Part shown: one piece after another, positions 1-6,937 of the stretch
Layout: every line of letters starts with the position of its first letter
Position numbering within the stretch: position 1 is the stretch's first letter
DNA from: Alphaproteobacteria bacterium
GTDB taxonomy: Bacteria; Pseudomonadota; Alphaproteobacteria; SHVP01
NCBI GenBank assembly: GCA_009694165.1
Contig: SHVP01000081.1
Span: 1-10,944 of the forward strand
DNA length: 10,944 nucleotides
Direction: 5' to 3'
The notes under the pieces: model-generated
Databases searched by the model: none
What the model was told of the DNA's origin: nothing
Seen by the model: only the letters and a program-made list of their open reading frames with translations
Made by a program: the position numbers and the translations under genes

Positions 1-536
1 AGAACAGCGAGATTGTCGCCTTCCGCCCGGCCGATGGTGGGATCGAGCACGTGGCCATCCTGATCGGTAAACCGGACGGCCGCCAGCCGGTGCTGGTTCG
101 GCTTCACTCGGAATGTTTCACGGGCGACCTCCTCGGCAGCTTGCGTTGCGACTGTGGCCAGCAACTGCGCGGCGCCATCGAGGTGATGGCCAAGGAGGGG
201 CAGGGCGCGTTGCTCTATCTCGGCCAGGAAGGCCGCGGCATCGGGCTGATCAACAAGCTGCGCGCCTACGTCCTGCAAGACCAGGGTTACGACACCATGG
301 AAGCGAACCGGCGCCTTGGGTTTGAAGAGGATGAACGCCCGTTCCTGCCGGCGGCGCGCATGTTGGCCTTGCTCGGGTTCCACCGCATTCGGCTGCTCAC
401 CAACAATCTGGAAAAAGTTGAAGGCCTCACCCGCTGCGGGATCGACGTGGTCGAGCGGGTAGCCCATCGGTTCCCGTCCAACCCCCACAACGCCCACTAC
501 CTGGCCGCCAAAGCGCGGAAGGGGCACCTACTTTAA
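1..536 (+). CDS. ribA: GTP cyclohydrolase II, 3' part (5' end outside window)
   Basis: This enzyme opens the imidazole ring of GTP to give formate, pyrophosphate and the diaminopyrimidine phosphate that starts riboflavin synthesis in the cytoplasm. The reading frame is already open at base 3 with family-like sequence, so the GTG at 51 is internal and the true start lies to the left. Seen in the protein: the zinc-ligand block HSECFTGDLLGSLRCDC, the catalytic-loop segment GQEGRGIGL, the stretch LQDQGYDTMEAN, and the typical tail NPHNAHYLAAKARKGHLL before TAA at 534-536. About 177 codons are visible, close to the whole length of a stand-alone E. coli RibA of roughly 196 residues. Whether a longer N-terminal extension or a fused RibB domain exists cannot be told from this window. 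No key residue appears missing. Confidence 0.95.
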   Translation, partial: NSEIVAFRPADGGIEHVAILIGKPDGRQPVLVRLHSECFTGDLLGSLRCDCGQQLRGAIEVMAKEGQGALLYLGQEGRGIGLINKLRAYVLQDQGYDTMEANRRLGFEEDERPFLPAARMLALLGFHRIRLLTNNLEKVEGLTRCGIDVVERVAHRFPSNPHNAHYLAAKARKGHLL

Positions 537-551
537 TCGTGGGCACTGCCT

Positions 552-564
552 GGCAAGACTTGCC
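552..564. repeat. 13-bp perfect palindrome downstream of ribA
   Basis: The arms GGCAAG and CTTGCC flank a single central A, starting 15 bases after the ribA stop. As RNA it could only form a 5-bp stem with a 3-base loop, and no run of T follows, so it does not qualify as an intrinsic terminator. It may be a protein-binding site or chance. Confidence 0.3.
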
Positions 565-587
565 GTAGGGTCGGATCCGGTCGCGGT

Positions 588-616
588 CTGTTTCTATAAC
601 CTATTGATTTTATTAT
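588..616 (+). promoter_or_regulatory. AT-rich stretch, possible promoter of the 644 gene
   Basis: An AT-rich patch stands out in otherwise GC-rich DNA and contains -10-like hexamers TATAAC (595-600) and TATTAT (611-616). No convincing -35 hexamer lies 16-18 bases upstream of either, so this is only a weak promoter candidate for the hypothetical gene starting at 644. Confidence 0.2.
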
Positions 617-643
617 GGTAACGGCTGGAACGAGGCTTGCTTC

Positions 644-1207
644 ATGAGTGACAGAGGACTCATGAGCGTCGCCCCCGCGTCACCGATCCCGCCATCGCCC
701 CGCACCGTCCCCGATTTCGTCGGCAACGAGGTTGGCGGCTGGGCACTCGAGCCGCAGAAGGAGGCACCACGCACCAGCCATTTCTGGGGCAGCGAGGGGC
801 CGAGTTTCAAGGACCTGCTCGATACCATCAATCCGCTGCAGCACCTGCCCATCATCGGTCCGATCTATCGGTCGATCACCGGAGATCAACCCTCGCACGG
901 CGCGCGGATTCTCGGCGGCGCCCTCTTCGGCGGCCACGTCATGGCCGCCCGCAGGCTTGACCGAAACACCCCCGCATCAACGGGCGGCGAGCCAGCGACC
1001 CAGGTTGCGGCGGCAGTCGCCCCGTCGGCGGCTCCGGTCCAATTGGCCGCTGCGACAGCGCTATCGGCGCTTCGACTGCCGGCGAGCAGTGGACCGGCCA
1101 GACTTGCGCACCCCACCAACGCGCCCAATCTCTATGCCTTTGCGCTGCCGCCCCAGGCTGGCGCAGCCAAGGCTGCGGTTCGGACGGCCCGAGGCAACGG
1201 CCGGTGA
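644..1207 (+). CDS. Conserved hypothetical protein with NPLQH/YRxITGD core and Ala/Pro-rich tail
   Basis: This is a 187-residue protein of unknown function. No signal peptide or membrane helix is evident at the N-terminus. The recognisable part is residues 53-100, including SFKDLLDTINPLQHLP, IGPIYRSITGD and ARILGGALFGG. I remember similar 'NPLQH-P-YR-ITGD...A.GGALFGG' proteins as unannotated genes in Rhodospirillales, so I judge it real, but I cannot name a function. The C-terminal half is low-complexity and rich in Ala and Pro. The start is chosen at ATG 644 with a modest purine-rich site (GAACGAGG, 627-634) upstream; ATG 662 is an in-frame alternative with AGAGGA only 3 bases before it. A coding-like segment in another frame follows the stop (see 1245-1340), so the tail may be altered by a frameshift. 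Confidence 0.72.
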   Translation: MSDRGLMSVAPASPIPPSPRTVPDFVGNEVGGWALEPQKEAPRTSHFWGSEGPSFKDLLDTINPLQHLPIIGPIYRSITGDQPSHGARILGGALFGGHVMAARRLDRNTPASTGGEPATQVAAAVAPSAAPVQLAAATALSALRLPASSGPARLAHPTNAPNLYAFALPPQAGAAKAAVRTARGNGR

Positions 1208-1244
1208 GTCGGTTCCTGGTGGCCGCCGGGCCGAAGAATATTAG

Positions 1245-1340
1245 GCCGCTGAGTTGGCCGACATCCTCAGGCGCTACCAGCGCGCCGGACAGCTTAGTCC
1301 CGGCGAGCGCGGCATGCGGCCCACCGGAGAGGAAAGTTAG
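1245..1340 (+). other. Coding-like segment without its own start, possible displaced C-terminus
   Basis: After an in-frame TAG at 1242-1244, this frame reads 31 codons with high G/C at third positions and then TAG. The peptide, AAELADILRRYQRAG followed by QLSPGERGMRPTGEES, looks like an amphipathic helix with a polar end. It is in the frame +1 relative to the 644-1207 gene. It could be the former C-terminus of that protein after a frameshift and a nonsense change, a small ORF from TTG 1254, or chance in GC-rich DNA. Confidence 0.22.
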
Positions 1341-1359
1341 AAGATACTAGCGAGCGTGC

Positions 1360-1364
1360 GGAGG
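1360..1364 (+). promoter_or_regulatory. Ribosome binding site deciding a TTG start
   Basis: GGAGG lies 7 bases before TTG at 1372. This is the best Shine-Dalgarno match near the L,D-transpeptidase gene. It favours the TTG start over the in-frame ATG at 1450, which has no comparable site. Confidence 0.6.
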
Positions 1365-1371
1365 TTCAGTC

Positions 1372-1959
1372 TTGGTTCTCACTGTCGCGTTGCCCAACGT
1401 GACCGGGCGACCGGTCCGACCGGGGCGAGTCATTCCCCTACCGTCTAGAATGCCGCTGTCCAACATCATCTCGGTTTCTCCTGCCGGCATCCTCAAGTGG
1501 CGCGGCAGGAGTTATCGCTGCGCGCTCGGGCGGGCGGGCATCACGGCGATGAAACGCGAGGGCGACGGCGCCTCTCCGCTCGGCTGTTTCTCGTTGCGCC
1601 GGGTTCTGTACCGGCCGGACCGCTTGCCGCCGCCAAAGACTTCGCTCCCCGTCACCGCCATCGACGAACAGGACGGCTGGTGCGACGACCCCACCGATCC
1701 CCGCTACAACCAGCCGGTGGCGTTGCCCTACGCCGCAAGCGCAGAGACCATGTGGCGCGACGATGAACTCTACGATGTTGTCGTCGTACTCGGGTTCAAC
1801 GACACCCCGGTCGTCCCGGGCTGCGGCAGCGCCATCTTCCTGCACGTTGCCGCGGCCAGCAATCAGCCGACAGCGGGCTGCGTCGCCCTCGGTCGGCCCG
1901 ACCTGCTGGAGGTCCTGTCGACCTGCGACCGCGATACGCGGCTTTGTATCCTGGCCTGA
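1372..1959 (+). CDS. L,D-transpeptidase-fold (YkuD) protein without visible signal peptide
   Basis: The family forms or edits 3-3 cross-links in peptidoglycan or attaches proteins to it, using a catalytic cysteine. Over 195 residues the core runs from about residue 30: KREGDGASPLGCFSLRRVLY, the DGWCDDPTDPRYN segment, then GSAIFLHVA (His158) and PTAGCVAL (Cys170), which match the His...(S/T)xGC catalytic pattern. Departures from the classic motif are the absence of Gly after the His and of Arg after the Cys-Val pair. This pattern fits a proteobacterial subgroup I recall with 'PTxGCVAL'. No hydrophobic export signal is seen at either possible start (TTG 1372, ATG 1450), which is odd for a periplasmic activity. 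The TTG start is preferred because of GGAGG seven bases upstream. It ends six bases from the convergent yggS gene. Confidence 0.88.
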   Translation: MVLTVALPNVTGRPVRPGRVIPLPSRMPLSNIISVSPAGILKWRGRSYRCALGRAGITAMKREGDGASPLGCFSLRRVLYRPDRLPPPKTSLPVTAIDEQDGWCDDPTDPRYNQPVALPYAASAETMWRDDELYDVVVVLGFNDTPVVPGCGSAIFLHVAAASNQPTAGCVALGRPDLLEVLSTCDRDTRLCILA

Positions 1960-1965
1960 GGCCGT

Positions 1966-2655
1966 TCAGTCGGGACGACGTGGACCGAAGATGGCGGTCC
2001 CGACGCGGACGTCGGTCGCGCCAAAGGCGACCGCAATTTCGAAGTCGGCACTCATCCCCATAGAGAGCCGCGTCAACCCGTGACGCGCCGCCATGTCCGC
2101 AAGTAGGGCGAAGTGCAGCGACGGCTCCTCGTCGACGGGCGGGATGCACATGAGGCCGCCCACCGGCAAGCCGAGCGAGCGGCAGTGCCGGACGAAGGCA
2201 TCGACCTCGGCAGGCGGAACTCCTGCCTTCTGTGGCTCCTCACCGGTGTTAACCTGAACGAACAGGGACCGCGTGCGCGACGGTGCGCGCATCTCACTGG
2301 CCAACACTGCCGCCAGCTTCGGCCGGTCGACGGTCTGGATGACGTCGAAAACGGCCACCGCGTCCTTGGCCTTGTTGGTCTGCAGCGGCCCGATCAGGTG
2401 TAGTTCGGTGTCGGGAAACTCGGCCCGCAGCCCCGGCCATTTGGCCATCGCTTCCTGCACCCGGTTTTCGCCGAATTGCCGATGCCCGGCGACCAGCGCG
2501 GGGCGTACGTCATCGGCACGATGACCCTTTGAAACCGCCAACAAATTGATGCTTGCCGGTTCGCGTCCGGCGGCGCGAGCGGCGATCGCGATGCGGTCGC
2601 GAATGGCCGCCAGGCGCGCCGGCACCTCCAACTCGGAGTTTGATAGTTCGCTCAC
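1966..2655 (-). CDS. yggS: YggS/PROSC-family PLP-binding protein
   Basis: Members of this family bind pyridoxal 5'-phosphate in the cytoplasm and buffer vitamin B6 and amino-acid/keto-acid pools; no catalytic reaction is firmly known. The 229-residue product has family length. Visible landmarks are LLAVSK with the PLP lysine at residue 43, FGENRVQEAMAKW, HLIGPLQTNKAKDAV, FVQVNTGEEPQKAGV, and the phosphate-binding LSMGMSADFEIAV with VRVGTAIFG near the C-terminus. It starts with GTG at 2655; no strong ribosome binding site is visible. An 84-base gap separates it from the upstream cysNC stop on the same strand, so it may be transcribed from there or from its own promoter, which I could not identify. 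The gene is convergent with the L,D-transpeptidase and leaves only six bases between the stops, with no terminator hairpin. Confidence 0.95.
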   Translation of the reverse strand: MSELSNSELEVPARLAAIRDRIAIAARAAGREPASINLLAVSKGHRADDVRPALVAGHRQFGENRVQEAMAKWPGLRAEFPDTELHLIGPLQTNKAKDAVAVFDVIQTVDRPKLAAVLASEMRAPSRTRSLFVQVNTGEEPQKAGVPPAEVDAFVRHCRSLGLPVGGLMCIPPVDEEPSLHFALLADMAARHGLTRLSMGMSADFEIAVAFGATDVRVGTAIFGPRRPD

Positions 2656-2739
2656 GCGTGCCCAGCGGTCGGATGAATAAGATTGCGTCTGGTCACGCTA
2701 GCAGAGGGGGGTGGTGCCTCCAAGCGACCAATCATCACG

Positions 2740-4617
2740 TCACCGAGACGGTGCAGACGACGCGAGGCGAAATTTGCTTTCGACAAACCCCAGCAAGTCG
2801 TCGGCGCAGCGCCCGACGTTTTGCTCCACCGTGTCGACGACGAGATCGGGGTGTTCCGGCTCTTCGTAGGGTGCGCTGACCCCGGTGAACTGCGGGATCT
2901 GGCCCGCGCGCGCGCGCCGATAAAGACCTTTCGGGTCGCGCCGCTCGCACGTCGCCAGATCGGCTTTGACAAAGACCTCGAAAAAATCGGTGCCGGCGGC
3001 ACGGCGGGCACGCTCACGGTCGGAGCGATAGGGCGAGATGAACGAACTGATGACGACGAACCCGGCTCGCGCCAGCAAGGCGGCCACCTCGCCGGCACGG
3101 CGAATATTTTCGGCGCGGTCTTCGGGCGCAAAGCCAAGATCGGCGTTCAGTCCATGGCGTAGATTGTCGCCGTCGAGGACGTAGACCTGATAGCCGAGAC
3201 CGAACAGGCGACGTTCGAGTTCGACCGCGAGCGTCGATTTGCCGGCTCCCGAAAGGCCGGTCAGCCAGACAACACCTCCGGCATGGCCATTGCGCCGCAA
3301 ACGATCGGCTTGGCTGACACCGTGTTCCACGCGTGAAACATTGGTCGCGCGTACCGTCGACAACTGCCGCTGATCGGCGTAGCCCGACATGCTGAGGAGG
3401 CCGCCGCCGACCAAGCGGTGGCCTTCGACCAAAGCGAAGCGGCCGGTGTGGGGTAAGTCGGCCGCTGGATCGGCTGCCAACAGGCGGTCCGAGCGAATGA
3501 CCACTTCGACGATATCATTGCATACCGCTGCCGCCGCCGGCCGCGGACGCAGATCGGTCGTGTCGATGACGCGCTCGATAGCCTGGATCCGCACGGGATA
3601 GGTTGCCGTTGCGATCTTCAGGGCGTAGCGAGCCCCCACGAGCAATGGGTTGACCCCGAGCCAGAACACGCGCGCCCGAAAGACATCGGTCTCAATCGGC
3701 GGGTCGGTCGTATGACTCGCAATCTCACCACGCTCGACAAAAATCGGTTCGTCGAGCGTCAGTCCGACCGATTGGCCGGCGCTTGCTTCGCTCGGCCGCT
3801 GCGTTGCGCCCCAGGCCTCGATGCTGGCCACCTTGGCGGTCTTGTTGCTGGGCGAGAACAGCAGGGTGTCGCCCGGCCGCACGGTCCCATACGCGATCCG
3901 CCCGACCAGGATGCGCCGTTCGTCAAACTTGTAGACATCCTGAAGCGGCAAGCGGAGCGGCCGGCCGTCGAGCGGCTCCGGTGCGCGAAAATGGTCTACG
4001 GCCTCGACAAGCGTCGGTCCGTCATACCAGGGCATCATCGCCCGATGGACGACGTTGACGCCATCCCGCGCCGCGACAGGAATGACGAAGGAGGCATCGA
4101 GGCCGATGTCTGCCAGGTAGCGGCGGATGGCCCCGTCGATTGCCAGGAACCGTTTCTGGTCATAGCCGACGCGATCCATCTTGTTGACGGCGACGCAGAT
4201 CTGGCGCACGCCCAGCAGATGCAGCACGTAGGCGTGCCGCTGCGTCTGATCCCGTATTCCTTCGTCGGCGTCGATGACCAGTATGGCGGCATCGGCGCCG
4301 GCCGCCCCGGTGATCATGTTCTTCAGAAATTCGCGATGGCCCGGGGCGTCGATGATGACGTAATCGCGGCGGGTCGTCTGGAACCAGATGCGCGCGGTGT
4401 CGATCGTGACGCCCTGGTCGCGTTCGGCCTGGAGCGCATCGAGCAGGAACGCCCATTCGAAGGCGACGCCACGGCGTTGGCTGGCTTCCTGGATCGCGGC
4501 CTGCTTACCCTCGGGAAGCGACCCTGTGTCGTGCAGGAGGCGGCCGATCAGCGTCGACTTGCCGTGGTCGACGTGCCCGACAATGACGATGCGAAGCGTC
4601 TCGCGCGCCGCGACCAT
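2740..4617 (-). CDS. cysNC: Sulfate adenylyltransferase subunit 1 / APS kinase fusion (CysN-CysC)
   Basis: This bifunctional protein couples GTP hydrolysis to APS formation together with CysD, then phosphorylates APS to PAPS. Counted from ATG 4617 it has 625 residues. N-terminal GTPase: G1 GHVDHGKST (14-22), G2 GVTID (69-73), G3 DAPGH (90-94), G4 NKMD (145-148), followed by two beta-barrel domains to about 425. C-terminal APS kinase from about 447: P-loop GLSGAGKST (454-462), [10 protein letters not shown] (482-491), ISPYR with the likely phosphoserine at 528, and KGLY (563-566). All key motifs are intact. The GTPase part, with [16 protein letters not shown] and [16 protein letters not shown], looks more like elongation factor 1A than E. 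coli CysN. The ATG overlaps the cysD stop as TGATG, implying translational coupling; a TTG one codon earlier is less likely. Arrangement as in rhizobial NodQ. Confidence 0.96.
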   Translation of the reverse strand: MVAARETLRIVIVGHVDHGKSTLIGRLLHDTGSLPEGKQAAIQEASQRRGVAFEWAFLLDALQAERDQGVTIDTARIWFQTTRRDYVIIDAPGHREFLKNMITGAAGADAAILVIDADEGIRDQTQRHAYVLHLLGVRQICVAVNKMDRVGYDQKRFLAIDGAIRRYLADIGLDASFVIPVAARDGVNVVHRAMMPWYDGPTLVEAVDHFRAPEPLDGRPLRLPLQDVYKFDERRILVGRIAYGTVRPGDTLLFSPSNKTAKVASIEAWGATQRPSEASAGQSVGLTLDEPIFVERGEIASHTTDPPIETDVFRARVFWLGVNPLLVGARYALKIATATYPVRIQAIERVIDTTDLRPRPAAAAVCNDIVEVVIRSDRLLAADPAADLPHTGRFALVEGHRLVGGGLLSMSGYADQRQLSTVRATNVSRVEHGVSQADRLRRNGHAGGVVWLTGLSGAGKSTLAVELERRLFGLGYQVYVLDGDNLRHGLNADLGFAPEDRAENIRRAGEVAALLARAGFVVISSFISPYRSDRERARRAAGTDFFEVFVKADLATCERRDPKGLYRRARAGQIPQFTGVSAPYEEPEHPDLVVDTVEQNVGRCADDLLGFVESKFRLASSAPSR

Positions 4618-5411
4618 CAAAGGTATCCGTCGCTGCGCAGCCGCTCGAAAGCGTCCTCCGCCTCGTGATCCATCGCCCGCCCGGAACGTTCGGCCACCTT
4701 GGTGTGCTCGAGCTCGGCGATGATCTCATCGAGGGTCGCCGCGGTGCTGGCGACGGGATGGGTGATGTCCTGGTCGCCGAGCGAGCGATACCGCTTGCCG
4801 TTACGGGCGAAATAGAGACCGACGACAGGTATGCCTTCGCGCCGTACGTACCGCCAGATGTCGATCTCGGTCCAGGCCAGCAGCGGGTGGATGCGCAGAT
4901 GGGCGCCGGGCGGGAGGGTAGTATTGAACTGGTCCCAGAACTCGGGCGGTTGGTCCTTGGTGTCCCAACCCCCGGCATCGTCACGTGGGCTGAAGATCCG
5001 CTCCTTGGCGCGGGTCGCTTCTTCATCGCGCCGGATGCCGACGACGAGGCCGCGGTAACCACGCTCGGCAATCAGTGTCTTGAGGCCGGCGGTCTTGCGC
5101 GCGGCCGAGCGCGCGGCGGGCGGCAGCGTCGGATCGATCGCGCTAAGCGGCGGACAGGTGCCGACGACAAGATCGAGGTTCCACTCGCGGGCAAAGCGGT
5201 CGCGGTACGCGTACATGGCGGGAAACTTCCGGCCGGTATCGACGTGAGCGACCGGAAAGGGAACACGGCCGAAAAAAGCCTTGCGCGCCAGCCAAAGCAA
5301 GGCGCCCGAGTCCTTGCCGAGCGACCACAGGAGGGCCAAGCGATCGATCGCGTGATAGGCCTCGCGGAGAATGTAGATCGAATCCGATTCGAGACGGTCG
5401 AGGGCGTCCAT
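4617..5411 (-). CDS. cysD: Sulfate adenylyltransferase subunit 2 (CysD), short form
   Basis: CysD is the catalytic ATP sulfurylase subunit, adenylating sulfate with ATP in complex with CysN. The 264-residue product opens with [16 protein letters not shown], followed by the PP-loop SLGKDSG (30-36), the segment [18 protein letters not shown], and [19 protein letters not shown], all CysD hallmarks. [10 protein letters not shown] precedes a shortened C-terminal part: where E. coli CysD (about 302 residues) has a long insertion and FRTLGCWPLTGA, this protein has [15 protein letters not shown]. The tail [19 protein letters not shown] is conserved. The start is taken at ATG 5411; a TTG two codons earlier is possible, and a stop lies in frame just above it. 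No strong ribosome binding site is seen. The stop overlaps the cysNC ATG, so the two form one operon. The porin terminator lies upstream, so a separate promoter is expected within 5412-5485. Confidence 0.95.
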   Translation of the reverse strand: MDALDRLESDSIYILREAYHAIDRLALLWSLGKDSGALLWLARKAFFGRVPFPVAHVDTGRKFPAMYAYRDRFAREWNLDLVVGTCPPLSAIDPTLPPAARSAARKTAGLKTLIAERGYRGLVVGIRRDEEATRAKERIFSPRDDAGGWDTKDQPPEFWDQFNTTLPPGAHLRIHPLLAWTEIDIWRYVRREGIPVVGLYFARNGKRYRSLGDQDITHPVASTAATLDEIIAELEHTKVAERSGRAMDHEAEDAFERLRSDGYL

Positions 5412-5431
5412 CGGCAAGTCATATCATTTTT

Positions 5432-5461
5432 GCGCTCACCCGACCCAGGGTCGTTGAGCGC
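5432..5461. promoter_or_regulatory. 30-bp interrupted dyad just upstream of cysD
   Basis: Outer arms GCGCTCA (5432-5438) and TGAGCGC (5455-5461) enclose an inner palindrome CGACCC-A-GGGTCG (5441-5453), with spacers of 2 and 1 bases. It begins 20 bases before the cysD ATG. No T-run follows on either strand, and the porin already has a strong terminator, so an operator or a 5'-leader hairpin for cysDNC is more likely than a terminator. The binding partner is unknown. Confidence 0.45.
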
Positions 5462-5485
5462 CGCGGCGGAAGAAACGCGCCGCAC

Positions 5486-5519
5486 AAAAAAAGAGAGCGG
5501 ACCGAAGTCCGCTCTCTTT
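5486..5519 (-). terminator. Rho-independent terminator of the porin gene
   Basis: On the minus strand the arm AAGAGAGCGGAC, loop TTCG and arm GTCCGCTCTCTT form a perfect 12-bp stem (13 with the outer A-T pair), closed as a C(UUCG)G tetraloop and running into seven T. It starts 22 bases after the porin stop codon. The reverse strand has a weaker T-run (three T), so the direction is clear. Confidence 0.93.
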
Positions 5520-5540
5520 CCGTCAAGCTGACGAAGCTGG

Positions 5541-6776
5541 TTAGAACGTGAGCGCAGTTTCGACGATGATCGCCGTCGCCTGGTTCTCGTTCGCCGCCGC
5601 ATTGGCATTGTCTTCCCAATCGTAGAAGCGAATGCCGCCGCCGAGGGTCACGCCCGGCCCGAGGGTCCGACGAATCGACACACCCCATTCGGTGAGCTTG
5701 TCGTCGCCGTTCGCCACACCAGCGCTGGTCAAGACTTCAGCCTTACCATTGTAGTACTCGATGCCGGCTAGCCATGCACCCCACGAGTAGCTGACGCCCA
5801 CCGCCCACTGGATGTTGTCCGACTTGTTAGTGATGGTGGTCGTGTTCGGCGAGTTGCGTAACTTCTCGTAGATGCCGCCGAAGGTCCAGGCCTGGTAGCT
5901 GATGTTGACACCGAGCGACCAATCTCTCTGGTCTTCGGTATCCGTATCAGTCGACTCCTGGCTACCCTTGTCGTACGAACCAGAGAGCTGGAGGTTGGCG
6001 ACGCCAACCTTGTTGGTGTAGTTGAAGCCAACGCTGATCACGTCGCCCTGGACGCCGCCGGCCGCCGACCGATCGGTCCTCGCGTAACCTACGCCGAAGC
6101 GGCCGTTGTTCTCCGTAACGTCCGGGGTATAGCTGACGCCCAACTGCAAGCCGTTAAAGAAGCGCGGCGTGTAGTAGGTGATCTTGTTCGCGTCCTGGGT
6201 CCCTGGCGCGATCAGACCCGAGCCAGCGAAACCAACCTGCTGGCCTGGCGGAGTGGAAACCGCCTGCATCGTTTCGGCGCCGAGGATCGAGGTCCCCAAC
6301 ACGAACGGCTGACGAACAGCCATCTTGTTGCCGGCCGGATCGCGGTTACCGAGTTCGATGCGGCCCCACACGGCCGTGTTCTCGATCCACATATAAGCTT
6401 CGTCGACCACGTCGGTTTCGCCCGTACCTTCCAAACCGCCGCCCGGGATCGTGCCCGTGGTGCCGATCGGACTGGTAACGGTCTGGCTCGACCGCGTGAT
6501 GCCCGCCTCGCCTTCGAGTTCGATCTGCACGCCAACGGTGATGCCGTTGTCGAGCTTCGTCGAACCGCGGAACTGAATCTGCGAGTCCTGACCAAAGCCA
6601 AAGTTGCGGTGGTTGAACCCGACTTCGCCCGAGGAGTCAGACTGGGTAACGTAACCAGCCTGAACGCGGAAGTTGCCGAACACACCCAGCTTGATCGGAT
6701 CAGCCGCGAACGCGCCGCCGCTGCCGAGCAAGCCGGCCGCTACCAAGGCCGTGCTTCCAATTAGTGCCTTCTTCAT
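5541..6776 (-). CDS. Gram-negative outer-membrane porin
   Basis: This 411-residue protein should form a water-filled beta-barrel in the outer membrane for passive uptake of small solutes. It begins with a Sec signal peptide: MKKAL, a hydrophobic stretch, and a cleavage site after AFA at about residue 24. The mature part starts ADPIKLGVFGNF and then shows alternating amphipathic strands rich in Gly, Tyr, Asn and Thr, such as IQFRGSTKLDNGITVGVQIE, VWGRIELGNRDPAG and GLQLGVSYTPD. The last residue is Phe (ETALTF), the signal recognised by the barrel-assembly machinery. It resembles the porin family common in alphaproteobacteria; substrate preference cannot be read. GGAGAGG lies six bases before the ATG and a strong terminator follows. 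It lies between the sulfotransferase and cysD on the same strand, but its own promoter and terminator suggest it is a separate transcription unit. Confidence 0.93.
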   Translation of the reverse strand: MKKALIGSTALVAAGLLGSGGAFAADPIKLGVFGNFRVQAGYVTQSDSSGEVGFNHRNFGFGQDSQIQFRGSTKLDNGITVGVQIELEGEAGITRSSQTVTSPIGTTGTIPGGGLEGTGETDVVDEAYMWIENTAVWGRIELGNRDPAGNKMAVRQPFVLGTSILGAETMQAVSTPPGQQVGFAGSGLIAPGTQDANKITYYTPRFFNGLQLGVSYTPDVTENNGRFGVGYARTDRSAAGGVQGDVISVGFNYTNKVGVANLQLSGSYDKGSQESTDTDTEDQRDWSLGVNISYQAWTFGGIYEKLRNSPNTTTITNKSDNIQWAVGVSYSWGAWLAGIEYYNGKAEVLTSAGVANGDDKLTEWGVSIRRTLGPGVTLGGGIRFYDWEDNANAAANENQATAIIVETALTF

Positions 6777-6782
6777 TAGTTA

Positions 6783-6789
6783 CCTCTCC
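6783..6789 (-). promoter_or_regulatory. Strong ribosome binding site of the porin
   Basis: On the minus strand GGAGAGG stands six bases before the ATG at 6776, the strongest such site in the window. It fits a highly translated porin and fixes the start. Confidence 0.75.
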
Positions 6790-6843
6790 ATCGGCCGCGC
6801 GGCAGGATGCCGCCAGCTGTTCTTGGGTACTTGGACGGGGCGG

Positions 6844-6873
6844 ATTAGGCCAGTTTGCAAGCTCGGGCGTCAA
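6844..6873 (-). promoter_or_regulatory. Candidate sigma-70-type promoter of the porin
   Basis: On the minus strand a -35-like TTGACG (6873-6868) is followed after 18 bases by a -10-like CCTAAT (6849-6844). This would give a leader of about 60 bases before the porin ATG. The -35 is good; the -10 matches only its last four bases. Confidence 0.35.
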
Positions 6874-6887
6874 GCAAACGAGCACCT

Positions 6888-6915
6888 AGTGTGGCTAAAT
6901 TCTTCCCAGTGTGGC
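6888..6915. repeat. AGTGTGGC direct repeat with 20-bp period upstream of the porin promoter
   Basis: AGTGTGGC occurs at 6888-6895 and 6908-6915, a start-to-start distance of 20 bases or about two helical turns. Both copies are also preceded by C two bases upstream. They lie just upstream of the candidate porin -35, the usual position for an activator or response-regulator pair of half-sites. Confidence 0.35.
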
Positions 6916-6937
6916 GAACGAGACACAGAGCCAATTA

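Noticed and set aside
51..536. GTG at 51 as the start of ribA
   Set aside because: The frame upstream is open to the window edge and already reads as RibA-like sequence, so the GTG is internal.
732..1244. Overlapping frame of 170 codons alongside the 644 gene
   Set aside because: Its translation is Arg/Ser/Pro-rich shadow sequence over most of its length; only the stretch after its stop looks coding-like and is reported separately.
2741..2753. CACCG-AGA-CGGTG inverted repeat around the cysNC stop as a terminator
   Set aside because: Only a 5-bp stem, inside the coding end, with no T-run after it.
2905..2917. Alternating CG tract as a special structural element
   Set aside because: It encodes the RARAG part of the APS kinase domain and is explained by GC-rich codon choice.
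3712..5531. Two long + strand open frames (3712-4668 and 4665-5531) opposite cysNC and cysD
   Set aside because: They lie antisense to well-supported genes with intact motifs; long antisense frames are expected in GC-rich coding DNA, and their products show no family features.
6871..6890. Sigma-54-like promoter upstream of the porin (GG...GC on the minus strand)
   Set aside because: The GG-to-GC spacing is nine bases rather than the required ten and the -24 element is otherwise poor.
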